Shown here one piece after another: positions 9,481 through 17,726 of a stretch of 64,000 nucleotides of DNA. Positions within the stretch are counted from its first letter, which is position 1. The number at the start of each line of letters is the position of its first letter. The DNA is taken from assembly GCF_030697375.1 (NCBI RefSeq), contig NZ_JAUYQD010000022.1, positions 1 to 64,000 on the forward strand. Reading direction: 5' to 3'. The stretch comes from Rhodoferax sp. (GTDB taxonomy: Bacteria > Pseudomonadota > Gammaproteobacteria > Burkholderiales > Burkholderiaceae_C). Under the pieces are notes generated by a model. It was not told the origin of the DNA, searched no databases, and was given only the letters and a program-made list of their open reading frames with translations. The translations under genes and the position numbers were made by a program.

Positions 9481-9496
9481 CTGCACCCGGGTGCAG
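9481..9496. promoter_or_regulatory. Perfect palindrome CTGCACCCGGGTGCAG, candidate operator
   Basis: This is a 16-bp perfect palindrome with a central CG, the layout of LacI-family operators. It sits just upstream of the oxidoreductase start. A near-identical copy is at 12653 and a degenerate one at 13063. The cognate regulator is not evident: the only local candidate is the RpiR protein, and no LacI-type gene is in the window. Confidence 0.65.
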
Positions 9497-9529
9497 TTCA
9501 TTGCAAAAAAAATAGCCGGTGCCACGTAG

Positions 9530-9552
9530 GGTTCGCTTCCGTGAAGCGAACC
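9530..9552 (-). promoter_or_regulatory. Intercistronic stem-loop after the ABC ATPase gene
   Basis: GGTTCGCTT and AAGCGAACC form a 9-bp perfect stem around a 5-nt loop, between the ATPase stop (9575) and the oxidoreductase. On the minus strand a T8 run follows about 16 nt later. It could partly terminate transcription or protect the upstream transporter mRNA. Confidence 0.5.
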
Positions 9553-9574
9553 TGCAGCAGCATTCATGGATGGC

Positions 9575-10360
9575 TCAGTGCAAATGGCTTTCAATCTCTG
9601 CCTCTAGCCCAGCCATCGCCTCGCCACCCGCCATCAGGTCTGTAATCTCTTCGCGGGTTTTCTCACCTTTGCGGAAATCAGCAGCCTTGGCTCCGCGAAT
9701 AAGCACAGCGAAGTGGTCCCCCACTGTGAGCGCATGCATTACTTGATGGGTGATAAAAATGACCGCAATGCCTTTCTTGCGCGCTTGCAAAACAATTCGC
9801 AAGACATGCGCCGCCTCCTTCACACCAAGCGCTGCGGTGGGTTCGTCCAAAATCAACACGCTCGCCCCGAAATGGACGGCGCGTGCAATGGCCAGCGCCT
9901 GACGTTCGCCCCCTGAGAGCCCACCTACCAATCGATTGCCATCATCGATTCGGGTAATACCAAGTTGGCGCATCTCGCGCACGGCGATCTCATTGGCTTT
10001 CTTTCGGTCAAAAACTTCGAAAGGTCCCCAGCGCTTGGTTGGCTCGGCCCCTACAAAGAAGGAGCGACCTATGCTCATCAATGGAAACGTTCCGCCAAAC
10101 TGGTGCACCGTCGCGATGCCGTGGTCGCTGGCGTCGCGGGGGTTGTCGAAAAGTACAGGCTTGCCGTTCATCAACATTTCGCCCGATGTAGGCTTGTGCA
10201 CTCCCGACAAGAGGCGAATCAGTGTTGATTTGCCAGCGCCGTTGTCTCCCAGCAAACACAGCACCTCACCCGCTTTGACCTCGATGGAAATGTCATGCAA
10301 TACATCAATGGGGCCAAAGGATTTGTTGACACCCTTCAGTTGTAATAGTGGAGTAGTCAT
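9575..10360 (-). CDS. Sugar ABC transporter ATP-binding protein (inositol-type importer)
   Basis: This is a 261-residue single ABC domain. It has Walker A GDNGAGKST (about residue 38), signature LSGGERQALAIARA, Walker [13 protein letters not shown] and a switch histidine in FITHQVMH. It belongs to the carbohydrate-uptake group that pairs with RbsC-like permeases. Many members carry two ABC domains (about 500 residues); this one has a single domain, so a homodimer is expected. Its start overlaps the permease stop by 4 bp (ATGA), indicating coupling. Confidence 0.93.
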   Translation of the reverse strand: MTTPLLQLKGVNKSFGPIDVLHDISIEVKAGEVLCLLGDNGAGKSTLIRLLSGVHKPTSGEMLMNGKPVLFDNPRDASDHGIATVHQFGGTFPLMSIGRSFFVGAEPTKRWGPFEVFDRKKANEIAVREMRQLGITRIDDGNRLVGGLSGGERQALAIARAVHFGASVLILDEPTAALGVKEAAHVLRIVLQARKKGIAVIFITHQVMHALTVGDHFAVLIRGAKAADFRKGEKTREEITDLMAGGEAMAGLEAEIESHLH

Positions 10361-11430
10361 TTGAGGGCCTTCGGTTTAATACGAGGTGCTGCGTGGGATA
10401 TCGCCATGGCGCGGAAAGTGTTGTTCAGCAGCACCGCTGCCAGCAGTAGAACTCCAATAATCAGGCTGGCCCAATTGGCGTCAAAACCTGTGTAGTAGAT
10501 ACCTTGATTGACGATGGCAAAGGTCATGGTGCCCAGCACAATTCCCACGACCGAGCCATAGCCGCCCGTCAATATCACGCCGCCGATGACGACTGCAATG
10601 ATTGAGTTGAAGATAAAGGATTGACCTGCGGAGACCTGCGCACCGTTGTACAGGATCGCCTGGCACATTCCCACGAACGCGGCACACAGTCCACTGCCCA
10701 TGAACAAAGCAATATTGAGCTTGTCTGTCGGAATGCCGGCGTTGCGCGCACTGACCTTGTCACCACCCAAGGCCAGGATCCAGTTGCCGTATTTTGTGTG
10801 ACCCAAGATGTGGCCAACGAACAGCATCGCGGCAATCCACCACAACAGAATGACTTCGAATTTCCCATCAATGAAGTCACCAAAGACCAACTTTGTGATG
10901 GGATCGCTATTCAGTGCGACGCTCGTGCTGCCCGCCAGGATGACCGTCAGACCCAGCGTCAGGCCCGCGACTGCGAACAATGTGGCGAGGGTCACCACGA
11001 ACGAGGGCAGATCTGTTCGGACAACCAAGTATCCGTTGACGAAGCCCACGGCAAGGCCAAGGGCCAGTGCACTGATGATCCCAACGGGCAAGGGAAAACC
11101 GTAGTGACCGGAGACGATTGCAATCGTCATGGAACTGGCCGGAATTACGCTGCCGATGGAGAGATCCAAATGGCCTGCAATCATGAGCAGCCCGATAGGC
11201 AAGGCAATGATGCCTAGTTCTGCGGCAATATTCAGCCAACTTGCAAAACCACTGGCAGACAGAAACGTCTCACCGCCGAAAATGGAAAAGAAAACGAAGA
11301 CGCACACCAGACCAATGAAAGAACCAGTCTCCGGCCTGCGAATGAGATTCCCAAGTGTGGCTTTTGATTGCCCCTCACTTTCTTTGGCCTTAACCCCGGC
11401 CGGAGGGGAGTTGATTGAGTTCGAGTTCAT
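10357..11430 (-). CDS. Sugar ABC transporter permease (RbsC-like)
   Basis: A multi-pass inner-membrane permease of the BPD_transp_2 family. It has about 8-10 hydrophobic segments and the family signature region (NAGIPTDKLNIALFMGSGLCAAFVG, then GVILTGGYGSVVGIVLGT). The ORF track uses a TTG at 11448. ATG 11430 (MNSNSINSPP, 357 residues) is the simpler choice, though neither has a strong ribosome site. With the binding protein upstream and the ATPase downstream it forms a complete importer, presumably for inositol or a related polyol. Confidence 0.92.
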   Translation of the reverse strand: MNSNSINSPPAGVKAKESEGQSKATLGNLIRRPETGSFIGLVCVFVFFSIFGGETFLSASGFASWLNIAAELGIIALPIGLLMIAGHLDLSIGSVIPASSMTIAIVSGHYGFPLPVGIISALALGLAVGFVNGYLVVRTDLPSFVVTLATLFAVAGLTLGLTVILAGSTSVALNSDPITKLVFGDFIDGKFEVILLWWIAAMLFVGHILGHTKYGNWILALGGDKVSARNAGIPTDKLNIALFMGSGLCAAFVGMCQAILYNGAQVSAGQSFIFNSIIAVVIGGVILTGGYGSVVGIVLGTMTFAIVNQGIYYTGFDANWASLIIGVLLLAAVLLNNTFRAMAISHAAPRIKPKALK

Positions 11431-11475
11431 GATTTCAGTCGTATGCAAGTTTCAGAAATGTTTTGGATCGTGGCC

Positions 11476-11497
11476 GGCCCAAGCTCTAGCTTGGGCC
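11476..11497 (-). promoter_or_regulatory. Perfect hairpin between binding-protein and permease genes
   Basis: GGCCCAAGCT and AGCTTGGGCC lie back to back around CT, giving a strong stem in the gap between the two genes. There is no T-run, so it is more likely an mRNA-stabilising or processing hairpin that keeps binding-protein expression above that of the permease than a terminator. Confidence 0.6.
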
Positions 11498-11511
11498 GTT
11501 CTAACTGTCGA

Positions 11512-12492
11512 CTAGCGAGCGCCTGCTGTTGCACCAGCGATCGTTGCGTCAACGTTGGACCCATCGACAATGCCAGGGCCCGTCAAAAGGGGTGTGGTGG
11601 GCACTCTCAGGCCATATTTCACGTACCCATTCAACAGCGATACGGCCAGGTAGCCTTGCATATAGGGCTGCTGGTCAATACAGAACAACTGGGTGCCGTC
11701 CTTGATACGCTGCAAATTGGTGGGGTCCATGTCAAAGGTTCCCAGCTTGACCGTCTTGGCCACACCCGCTTGGCTGATGCCCGCGGCTGCACTGGTGGCG
11801 TCACCCGCGCTGATGGTGATTACCCCGTCAATGGTGGTGTCCTTTTGCAAGGCAGCCTTGATGGCCTGAGCGACAGCTGTGGGATTACCGAAGCTGGAGG
11901 AGGGCAGAGGTAGTTGGGTGGATTTGCCACCACCCTTTGCAATGCCGTCAGCGACACCTTTGCAGCGGGCTTCCGTGTTTTTGGCGCCGGGTAGCGTGTT
12001 CACACAAATTACGTTTTTGGCGCCTTGCATGGCAAAGTAGTTGCCACCACCGCTGCCAGCCACGAACTCATCACTTCCAACATAATTTTGTGCGCCCAGA
12101 CGCTTGGCGGCCTCCATGCCTCCCGCGTTGTAAATGATCAGCGGAACGCCAGCAGCCACCACTTCCTTGAATGCAGCGTCCATCGCCTCAGGCACCCAGT
12201 CAGGTCCCACGATAGCGTCTGGCTTTTGACTCAGGGCCGTGCGAATCAGCTTTGCGGCATCGGGGCCCAGGTTGTCATAGTTTTGTGGGCCAAGCCACGT
12301 CACCGTGCCCCCGCCAGCCTTGACCGCCAAGGCGGCGTCATCCGCCCCTTTTTTCACTCGGGACCAAAACGGATCATCTGCCTTGCCTCCAATCACAAAA
12401 ATCTTGGCCCCAGCCGCCATGGCGGTCGTTGCTGTTATTGCAATGGCAGCGGCGATCACCACTGCCTTCACTGTGTTCTTTACTGCTTTCAT
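11512..12492 (-). CDS. Sugar ABC transporter periplasmic substrate-binding protein
   Basis: The product is 326 residues from ATG 12492 (MKAVKNTVKAVV), behind GGAGAAATCG. The ORF track adds 15 unsupported codons. A clear signal peptide ends near TTAMAAGA. The mature part is a type-I periplasmic binding fold (Peripla_BP_4, RbsB-like): IFVIGGKADDPFW near the start, IIYNAGGM, and AGDATSAAAGISQAG. As the first gene of the locus it should set substrate specificity. Inositol is inferred only from the genes downstream. A palindromic operator candidate lies 160 bp upstream. Confidence 0.92.
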   Translation of the reverse strand: MKAVKNTVKAVVIAAAIAITATTAMAAGAKIFVIGGKADDPFWSRVKKGADDAALAVKAGGGTVTWLGPQNYDNLGPDAAKLIRTALSQKPDAIVGPDWVPEAMDAAFKEVVAAGVPLIIYNAGGMEAAKRLGAQNYVGSDEFVAGSGGGNYFAMQGAKNVICVNTLPGAKNTEARCKGVADGIAKGGGKSTQLPLPSSSFGNPTAVAQAIKAALQKDTTIDGVITISAGDATSAAAGISQAGVAKTVKLGTFDMDPTNLQRIKDGTQLFCIDQQPYMQGYLAVSLLNGYVKYGLRVPTTPLLTGPGIVDGSNVDATIAGATAGAR

Positions 12493-12652
12493 CGATTTCT
12501 CCTCGTTCACGATTTCATAGTTACAAAACATGCACAAAGCGCACTGTTGGCGTTTGAAGCAAGAGCGGGATCAACAAACCGAGCTTTAAGCCATTCGAAG
12601 GCGTACCTAACTTAGACCGCTAGAGCACGTTAGTCAATCAATTCTCAATTAA

Positions 12653-12668
12653 CTGCACCCGGTTGCAG
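12653..12668. promoter_or_regulatory. Near-palindrome CTGCACCCGGTTGCAG, candidate operator of the transporter promoter
   Basis: This differs from the perfect copy at 9481 by one base. It lies in the 5' region of the binding-protein gene, where the transporter promoter is expected. Confidence 0.6.
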
Positions 12669-13062
12669 TAGAATGTACAAGACTCTTTCTTTGAGTTTTG
12701 TAGGGGTTTTCCCTATACGATAAGTTGCAATGCAAGTAAAAATAAGAATTAACTTTCCAAAAATTAATAGTAAAAGCAAATAATTTTCATATTTGGTGTT
12801 TTTGAAAACAAACACTTCAAATATCTCTTTGTTAGTTGTAACTATATGTTTTATAACGATTTTTACAAAAATATGGAACTTGTCGGTACTGTTTATCGAA
12901 CTTTGCACTTGGATTTTTTCCGGAAATCCGGTTCGCACAAGAAGATTTTTGAACTGCACGATCCTGAATCAGCGGACCCAGGCTGAGCACAGCAACTTGA
13001 TTTCCCCCGATCAGTTCGCGGTGGCTAAATAGCTGAATTTTCAATGCTAAATGCGGTAAAAA
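12669..13062. other. AT-rich non-coding stretch between two operator-like motifs
   Basis: About 300 bp (roughly 12670-12960) is strikingly AT-rich against a high-GC background, rich in A/T runs, and returns to normal composition after about 12960. The ORFs here (12645-12959 minus, 12793-13032 plus) resemble nothing recognisable, and their hydrophobic runs are expected from AT-rich codons. I see no gene. It may be an upstream promoter/nucleoid-protein region or an inserted fragment. Confidence 0.5.
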
Positions 13063-13078
13063 CTGCACCCGGGGGCGG
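13063..13078. promoter_or_regulatory. Degenerate third copy of the CTGCACCCGG motif
   Basis: It reads CTGCACCCGGGGGCGG. The left half matches the other two copies exactly and the right half is degenerate. With the 12653 copy it gives a 12-bp direct repeat (AACTGCACCCGG) either side of the AT-rich stretch. Confidence 0.35.
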
Positions 13079-13224
13079 AAGCCATTCAAGCATTGAGGTC
13101 ACTGTCCTGGATTTGGTCATGCCTTGTGCCGGAAAGGTATCAAAAAGAAGCTATCCCTATTCCAGGATGCGGTTGCTGGAATCCGGCCGCCACAACACAG
13201 TTAACCTCGATTTCTAGCTATTCC

Positions 13225-13277
13225 GCTATGAAGTTGATAGCTTCTTGCGCAGTATTTGCGGGGCTGGAGGCGACTTT
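13225..13277 (+). repeat. Interspersed repeat, copy A
   Basis: GCTATGAAGTTGATAGCT followed by TGCGCAGTATTTG and GGGCTGGAGGC. It has the same architecture as the copies at 14833, 28811, 42729 and 51501: an imperfect GCTAT/ATAGC hairpin, a GCGCA box, then GGGCTNGAGGC. It ends at the stop codon of the HTH gene on the opposite strand. Confidence 0.75.
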
Positions 13278-13596
13278 AGACAGCGACCGAGTGCGCTTGA
13301 AGGTTGACCTGCAGCTTCTCGCGCACGGCCCGAAAAATGGCCGCCAGGTTGTCCATGCTGGGTTTGCCAGTGGGCGACAACATGCGGTGCAAACTCTTGC
13401 TTGGTTTTGCGGTCAGTGCCGACAATTGCTCAAAGCCAATGGTCGCGTTGACAAGGTCACGCAGTATCAACCGGGCTGTCTCCGGTCCACCGTTGAGAAA
13501 CAAGGTGGCCGCCTCATCCAATAGCGCCTGCGCAAAAGAGGCATCGCTCTGCACACGTTGTAGGACAGTTTCTTTGAAATTTCGAGTCAATTCCAT
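13276..13596 (-). CDS. Antidote-like HTH protein (COG3636-type addiction module antitoxin), no toxin seen
   Basis: The product is 106 residues. The C-terminal half (LTAKPSKSLHRMLSPTGKPSMDNLAAIFRAV) resembles the HTH of 'putative addiction module antidote' proteins (HigA-like). The N-terminal half is helical. AAGGGG precedes the ATG. In this family a RelE-like toxin gene normally lies directly upstream. Here the upstream 500 bp is an inverted-repeat region and no RelE-like frame is visible, so this is either an orphan antidote or a stand-alone regulator. The assignment rests on motif resemblance only. Confidence 0.6.
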   Translation of the reverse strand: MELTRNFKETVLQRVQSDASFAQALLDEAATLFLNGGPETARLILRDLVNATIGFEQLSALTAKPSKSLHRMLSPTGKPSMDNLAAIFRAVREKLQVNLQAHSVAV

Positions 13597-13684
13597 GTTT
13601 TTACCCCTTGTGTTTGCTGGTTAACACATAGGTTACCTTTTTTGTTGTTCTGCCCTTTGCAGTCGTTCCCAAGAAGGCACGCGG

Positions 13685-13897
13685 GACGCAGGGCGGCGTG
13701 GCACTCAACTCCGTTCGTGTCCTCCGCCCTGCGGGCTCCTCCTTGACCTCACTGCGCTGAGCGCCACGCCGCCCTGCGTCGGCCAACATGGCTGGCTGCC
13801 GTTGCCACTGGGGTGGATGGTGCAGCGAAGTAAAGGAGGAGAACCGGGCGCAGCCCGGTTCGGGGGACATGAGCGGAACCATCCACCCCGGTGGCAA
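13685..13897. repeat. Composite palindromic element (three inverted-repeat pairs)
   Basis: Three structures lie side by side: an 18-bp perfect inverted repeat (13685-13702 with 13763-13780, GACGCAGGGCGGCGTGGC and its complement); a 20-bp inverted repeat with one mismatch (13802-13821 with 13878-13897); and inside the second a 9-bp hairpin (GAACCGGGC, 13841-13861). The rest of the gap between the HTH gene and the DUF3334 gene (13597-14125) holds nothing else I can name. ORFs crossing it in either strand look non-coding. Confidence 0.65.
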
Positions 13898-14125
13898 TGG
13901 CCCCACCAACCTGCGCCAGCAAGGTCTGCTCCCGCAGGCATTGCAGCTACAGGATGAACCGCCCCGCAGTCTTCGCACGCTGGGCGTGCCAAGGTGAGCC
14001 AGTGCCGCGCCTGGATTTCGCTTGTCTTGTCATGCGCATTTCTTAGCTCCCCCAACCTTGTTTTCTGGCGCTAGCGCTCTGCCCGTTGTACAGTTGCCAC
14101 TTTTGGCAAAAGAAGAGGTTACCTT

Positions 14126-14815
14126 ATGGTGAAAGCTTGGCAAGAATCCACCGTGGTCTACGGTACAGAAGACATTCTGACCAGCCTGTGCAATTCGGTG
14201 ACTCGGGTGCTGACGGTGGCAACCCAGTGCGATATTCACTATTCCGGGATGGTGCAGCGCATCACCAAGACCTGTCTCAAACCCGACATCGGCTGTTTTG
14301 TATTGTTTGACGGGGGTTTTTCCGGCTTGGTGGTGCTCAATTTTTCGGCCGCTACGGCCATGGAGCTCTACGAGAGCTACATGCTGAACATGGGCATGCC
14401 CAAGAGTGAGTTGGCGCTGTCTCACACGTCCGACGAAGTGAGCAACATCATGGGCGAACTCATGAACCAGATCGTGGGGGATTTCACCGGCAAGGTGCGG
14501 CGCGAATTGCAAACCCACATTACCCAAAACCAGCCCAAGATGCTGGTGCTCAACAAACAGGTGGTGCTGAGTGTGGACACCCAGTTGGACAAGCCAGAGT
14601 CCCGGCGCGTGACTTTCTACACCGGCAAAAACAATATCTTCTACCTAGAGCTGGCGATCGATCGCACCGAATTCATCAAGCTGCACGACTTTGAAGTCGC
14701 CGACACCTTGAATCCGGACGAAGTGATCGCGCAGGCCGACGCAGAGCGCAATGTCATTCAGCCCGCGCAAGACAAGAACGACCAGGACGAATTCTTGAAG
14801 TCCTTGGGGATGTAA
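14126..14815 (+). CDS. DUF3334 / CheX-like protein
   Basis: A 229-residue cytoplasmic protein without signal peptide or membrane segments, behind an AGAGG ribosome site. The central region (FSAATAMELYESYMLNMGMP, then SHTSDEVSNIMGELMNQIVGDFTGK) carries the E..N pattern of CheC/CheX-type phosphatase folds, and the whole resembles DUF3334, a family of about 230 residues. A link to motility or CheY-like signalling is inferred from the fold only, as no chemotaxis genes are adjacent. It ends in a bidirectional terminator shared with xylA. Confidence 0.7.
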   Translation: MVKAWQESTVVYGTEDILTSLCNSVTRVLTVATQCDIHYSGMVQRITKTCLKPDIGCFVLFDGGFSGLVVLNFSAATAMELYESYMLNMGMPKSELALSHTSDEVSNIMGELMNQIVGDFTGKVRRELQTHITQNQPKMLVLNKQVVLSVDTQLDKPESRRVTFYTGKNNIFYLELAIDRTEFIKLHDFEVADTLNPDEVIAQADAERNVIQPAQDKNDQDEFLKSLGM

Positions 14816-14832
14816 GCCAATGGATAGAGGTC

Positions 14833-14886
14833 GCTATTAAATCAATAGCTTCTCACGCAGTATCCTTGAGGGCTGGAGGCACTTTT
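14833..14886 (+). repeat. Interspersed repeat, copy B
   Basis: GCTATTAAATCAATAGCT, then CACGCAGTATCC and GAGGGCTGGAGGCAC. Its right end forms the left arm of the terminator between the DUF3334 gene and xylA. Confidence 0.8.
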
Positions 14887-14910
14887 TATTGGGAAAAGTG
14901 CCTCCAGCCC
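14870..14910. terminator. Bidirectional rho-independent terminator (DUF3334 gene / xylA)
   Basis: A 17-bp perfect stem (GGGCTGGAGGCACTTTT and complement) with a 7-nt loop, T-rich on the plus side (TTTATTTT). On the minus side A-rich repeat sequence follows. It sits between two convergent genes. The left arm is the end of interspersed repeat B. Confidence 0.85.
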
Positions 14911-14916
14911 TTTATT

Positions 14917-16230
14917 TTAAATGTAAGTGTTCAGCAGGTTCTCCAAGCGCTCCTGCTGGCCCGATACCGGGCGGGTGTCGGTGTTGCGTTCCACGACTTG
15001 GGCGGCCAATGCGTCCAGGCTCATCTGGCCGTCCAACACGCTCTTGCCCATAGGTGCTTTCCAGCCCGCATAGCGGTCGTCCACCAGTTTTTCCAGTTGG
15101 CCGTCCAGAATCATCTTCTCGGCAATCAGGAGCGCGCGGGCTGATACGTCCATGCCGCCAATGTGGCCGTGGAACATGTCCTCGGGGTCTATGGACTGGC
15201 GGCGCACCTTGGAGTCAAAGTTCACGCCCCCGGTGGTGAAGCCCCCGCCTTTCAGGATGAGGTACATCGCCAGCGCGGTTTCCGGGATGTTGTTGGGGAA
15301 CTGGTCGGTGTCCCAGGCGCATTGCATGTCGCCGCGGTTCATGTCGATGGAGCCGAAGAGGCCCAGGTCCACGGCGGTGGCAATCTCGTGCTCGAAACTG
15401 TGCCCGGCGAGTGTGGCGTGGTTGGCCTCGATGTTGACCTTGATTTCCTTTTCCAGGCCGTAGCGGCACAAAAAGCCGTAGACCGTGGCGGTGTCAAAGT
15501 CGTACTGGTGTTTGGACGGTTCGCGGGGCTTGGGTTCGAGCAGGATGGTGCCCTTGAAGCCGATCTTGTGCTTGTACTCCACCACCATGTTCAAAAAGCG
15601 CCCCATCTGGTCCAGCTCCTGGCCCATGCGGGTGTTGAGCAAGGTCTCGTAGCCTTCGCGCCCGCCCCACAGCACGTAGTTGGCGCCGCCCAGCTTCAAG
15701 GTGGCGTCCATGGCTTCCTTCACCTGCAGGGCGCCCAGCGCAAAGATCTCGGGGTTGGGGTTGGTGGCCGCGCCCGACATGAAGCGGCGGTGGCTGAACA
15801 GGTTGGCCGTGCCCCACAGCAGCTTCATGCCGGTGGCTTCCTGCTTGGCAGCGAGCACATCGACCATGGCGCGCAGCTTGTTCACGCTGTCGCGTGGGGT
15901 GGCGCCTTCGGGGGCCACGTCGCGGTCGTGGAAGCAGTAGTAGGGCGCGCCCAGCTTGGCGAAGAACTCAAACGCCACATCGGCCTTGGCCTTGGCGGCC
16001 TCCATGGGGTCGGCCATGTGCTGCCAGGGGCGCTGGAAGCTGTCGCCGCCAAAGGGGTCCGAGCCATTCCAGCAGAAGCTGTGCCAGTAACACACGGCAA
16101 AGCGCAAATGCTCCTCCATGCGTTTGCCCAGCACCAGGCGGTCTTTGTCGTACCACTTGAAGGCCAGCGGGTTGGCGGAGTCGGCGCCTTCAAAGGCGAT
16201 GGGGGCGATGTTGGAGAAATAAGAAGTCAT
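14917..16230 (-). CDS. xylA: Xylose isomerase
   Basis: A 437-residue class II xylose isomerase, converting D-xylose to D-xylulose in the cytoplasm. Recognisable features are [13 protein letters not shown] (catalytic His/Asp), [30 protein letters not shown] (metal-binding Glu), [17 protein letters not shown] and GSIDMNRGD, with the usual length (about 440). It is the last gene of the xylose operon, 45 bp after xylB, and ends at a strong terminator. Confidence 0.98.
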   Translation of the reverse strand: MTSYFSNIAPIAFEGADSANPLAFKWYDKDRLVLGKRMEEHLRFAVCYWHSFCWNGSDPFGGDSFQRPWQHMADPMEAAKAKADVAFEFFAKLGAPYYCFHDRDVAPEGATPRDSVNKLRAMVDVLAAKQEATGMKLLWGTANLFSHRRFMSGAATNPNPEIFALGALQVKEAMDATLKLGGANYVLWGGREGYETLLNTRMGQELDQMGRFLNMVVEYKHKIGFKGTILLEPKPREPSKHQYDFDTATVYGFLCRYGLEKEIKVNIEANHATLAGHSFEHEIATAVDLGLFGSIDMNRGDMQCAWDTDQFPNNIPETALAMYLILKGGGFTTGGVNFDSKVRRQSIDPEDMFHGHIGGMDVSARALLIAEKMILDGQLEKLVDDRYAGWKAPMGKSVLDGQMSLDALAAQVVERNTDTRPVSGQQERLENLLNTYI

Positions 16231-16275
16231 GGTGGTCTCGGATGAAAAGAGCAGGGAGGTCGTTGAGTTAGGGAG

Positions 16276-17724
16276 TTATGCAGGGCGGTACAGGCTGCGG
16301 AAATGGGCGTAGCGGGTGGCCAGCAGGTCCTGCTCGGCCGCATCGGGGTGGTAGCTGGCTTCCACCTCGGGGCTCCGACAGACGGCGCCGGGGTCGGCCC
16401 CCGTGGCCAGCCAGGCCAGACGGGCGGCGCCCAGGGCCCCGCCCACGGCCGAGCTGCCATGGGTGACGATGTCCACGTTCAGGGCCGAGGCCAGCAGCTG
16501 CGCCCAAAAGGCGCTGCGCGCACCACCGCCCACCAGGGAGAGGCGGTTGACCGTGCTGCCGGCGGCATGGAGTGCGGCCAGGCCGTCTTTCAGGCCAAAG
16601 GTCACCCCTTCGATGACCGCGTAGCCCAGCCGGGCCGCGTCGGTATCAAAGCTCAGGCCGTGCAGGCTGCCGCGCACACTCGCATCGTTGTGCGGGGTGC
16701 GTTCACCGCCCAGGTAGGGCAAAAACAGAGGGGAGGCAGCGCGCTCGGCCAACGACAGGGCGGCGGCTTTTTCGGCCACCGCGCCGGCATGGGGGGCGCC
16801 CAGCAGGTCGCTCACCCACTGCAAGGCGCTGGCGGCCGAGAGCATCACACTCATCTGGTGCCACTGCTGCGGCAGTGCGTGGCAAAACGCGTGGGTGGCG
16901 CTGGCGGCGTTGGGCTGGTAACTGGGTGTCACCACAAACAGCACGCCGCTGGTGCCCAGGGACAAAAAGCCCTGGCCCGCCTGCACCGCGCCCATGCCCA
17001 CGGCGCTGGCGGCGTTGTCGCCCGCGCCACCGGCCACCACGATGCCTGGGGGCAGGCCCAGGGCCTGCGCCACGTCGGCCCGCAGGGTGCCACCGGGCTC
17101 GCTGCCTTCCACCAGGCGGGGCATATGGGCCTGGGTGAGCTGGGTGAGGGCCAGGAGTTCGTCCGACCAGGCGCGCTTTTGCACGTCCAGCCACAGGGTG
17201 CCGCTGGCGTCCGACATGTCGCTGATGTACTCGCCGGTCAGCATCAGGCGCACATAGTCCTTGGGCAGCAGCACCTTGGCCACACGCTGGAAGAGTTGGG
17301 GCTCATGGCGGGCCACCCACAGCAGCTTGGGGGCGGTAAAGCCGGGCATGGCCAGGCTGCCCGCCAACGCGGGCAACTGGGGCAGGGCGGCCATCATGTC
17401 CACACACTCCTGCGCGGCACGGGTGTCGTTCCACAAAATGGCGGGGCGCAGCACCTGGTCTTGCGCGTCCAGCAGCACCGCGCCGTGCATCTGGCCCGAC
17501 AGGCCGATGCCTTGCGCGGCGGCGTACTCCGCCGGGTGCATCTCACGCAGTTGGGCCAGGGCGGTGCAGGTGGCGGTCCACCAGTCCTGCGGCGACTGCT
17601 CGCTGTGGCCGGGGTGGGGGCGTGACACGGTGAGCGCCGAGCCGCAAGTGCCCACCACGGTGTGGTCGGGGGCCAAAAGCAGCACCTTGACTTCCGAGGT
17701 GCCTATATCAATGCCAATAAACAT
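16276..17724 (-). CDS. xylB: Xylulokinase
   Basis: A 482-residue FGGY-family kinase phosphorylating D-xylulose. N-terminal MFIGIDIGTSEVKVLLL is the first phosphate-binding loop. GLSGQMHGAVLLD is the typical xylulokinase substrate loop, and GGAGDNAASAVGMG and LVGGGARSAFWAQLLA are the FGGY C-terminal signatures. It starts 2 bp after the xylR stop, so translation is probably coupled. Confidence 0.97.
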   Translation of the reverse strand: MFIGIDIGTSEVKVLLLAPDHTVVGTCGSALTVSRPHPGHSEQSPQDWWTATCTALAQLREMHPAEYAAAQGIGLSGQMHGAVLLDAQDQVLRPAILWNDTRAAQECVDMMAALPQLPALAGSLAMPGFTAPKLLWVARHEPQLFQRVAKVLLPKDYVRLMLTGEYISDMSDASGTLWLDVQKRAWSDELLALTQLTQAHMPRLVEGSEPGGTLRADVAQALGLPPGIVVAGGAGDNAASAVGMGAVQAGQGFLSLGTSGVLFVVTPSYQPNAASATHAFCHALPQQWHQMSVMLSAASALQWVSDLLGAPHAGAVAEKAAALSLAERAASPLFLPYLGGERTPHNDASVRGSLHGLSFDTDAARLGYAVIEGVTFGLKDGLAALHAAGSTVNRLSLVGGGARSAFWAQLLASALNVDIVTHGSSAVGGALGAARLAWLATGADPGAVCRSPEVEASYHPDAAEQDLLATRYAHFRSLYRPA

Positions 17725-17726
17725 AT

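Noticed and set aside
12645-13032. Two ORFs in the AT-rich stretch (12645-12959 minus, 12793-13032 plus)
   Set aside because: Composition alone explains the hydrophobic runs. There is no ribosome site, no recognisable motif, and the minus ORF crosses the operator-like palindrome.
12669-13062. IS element remnant
   Set aside because: No transposase fragment or terminal inverted repeats are recognisable. Only the short direct repeat is seen, which also fits an operator family.
13601-13978. 125-codon minus ORF as a possible toxin partner of the antidote-like gene
   Set aside because: It runs through the inverted-repeat block, has no RelE/HigB features and is Arg/Cys/Pro-rich like other shadow frames.
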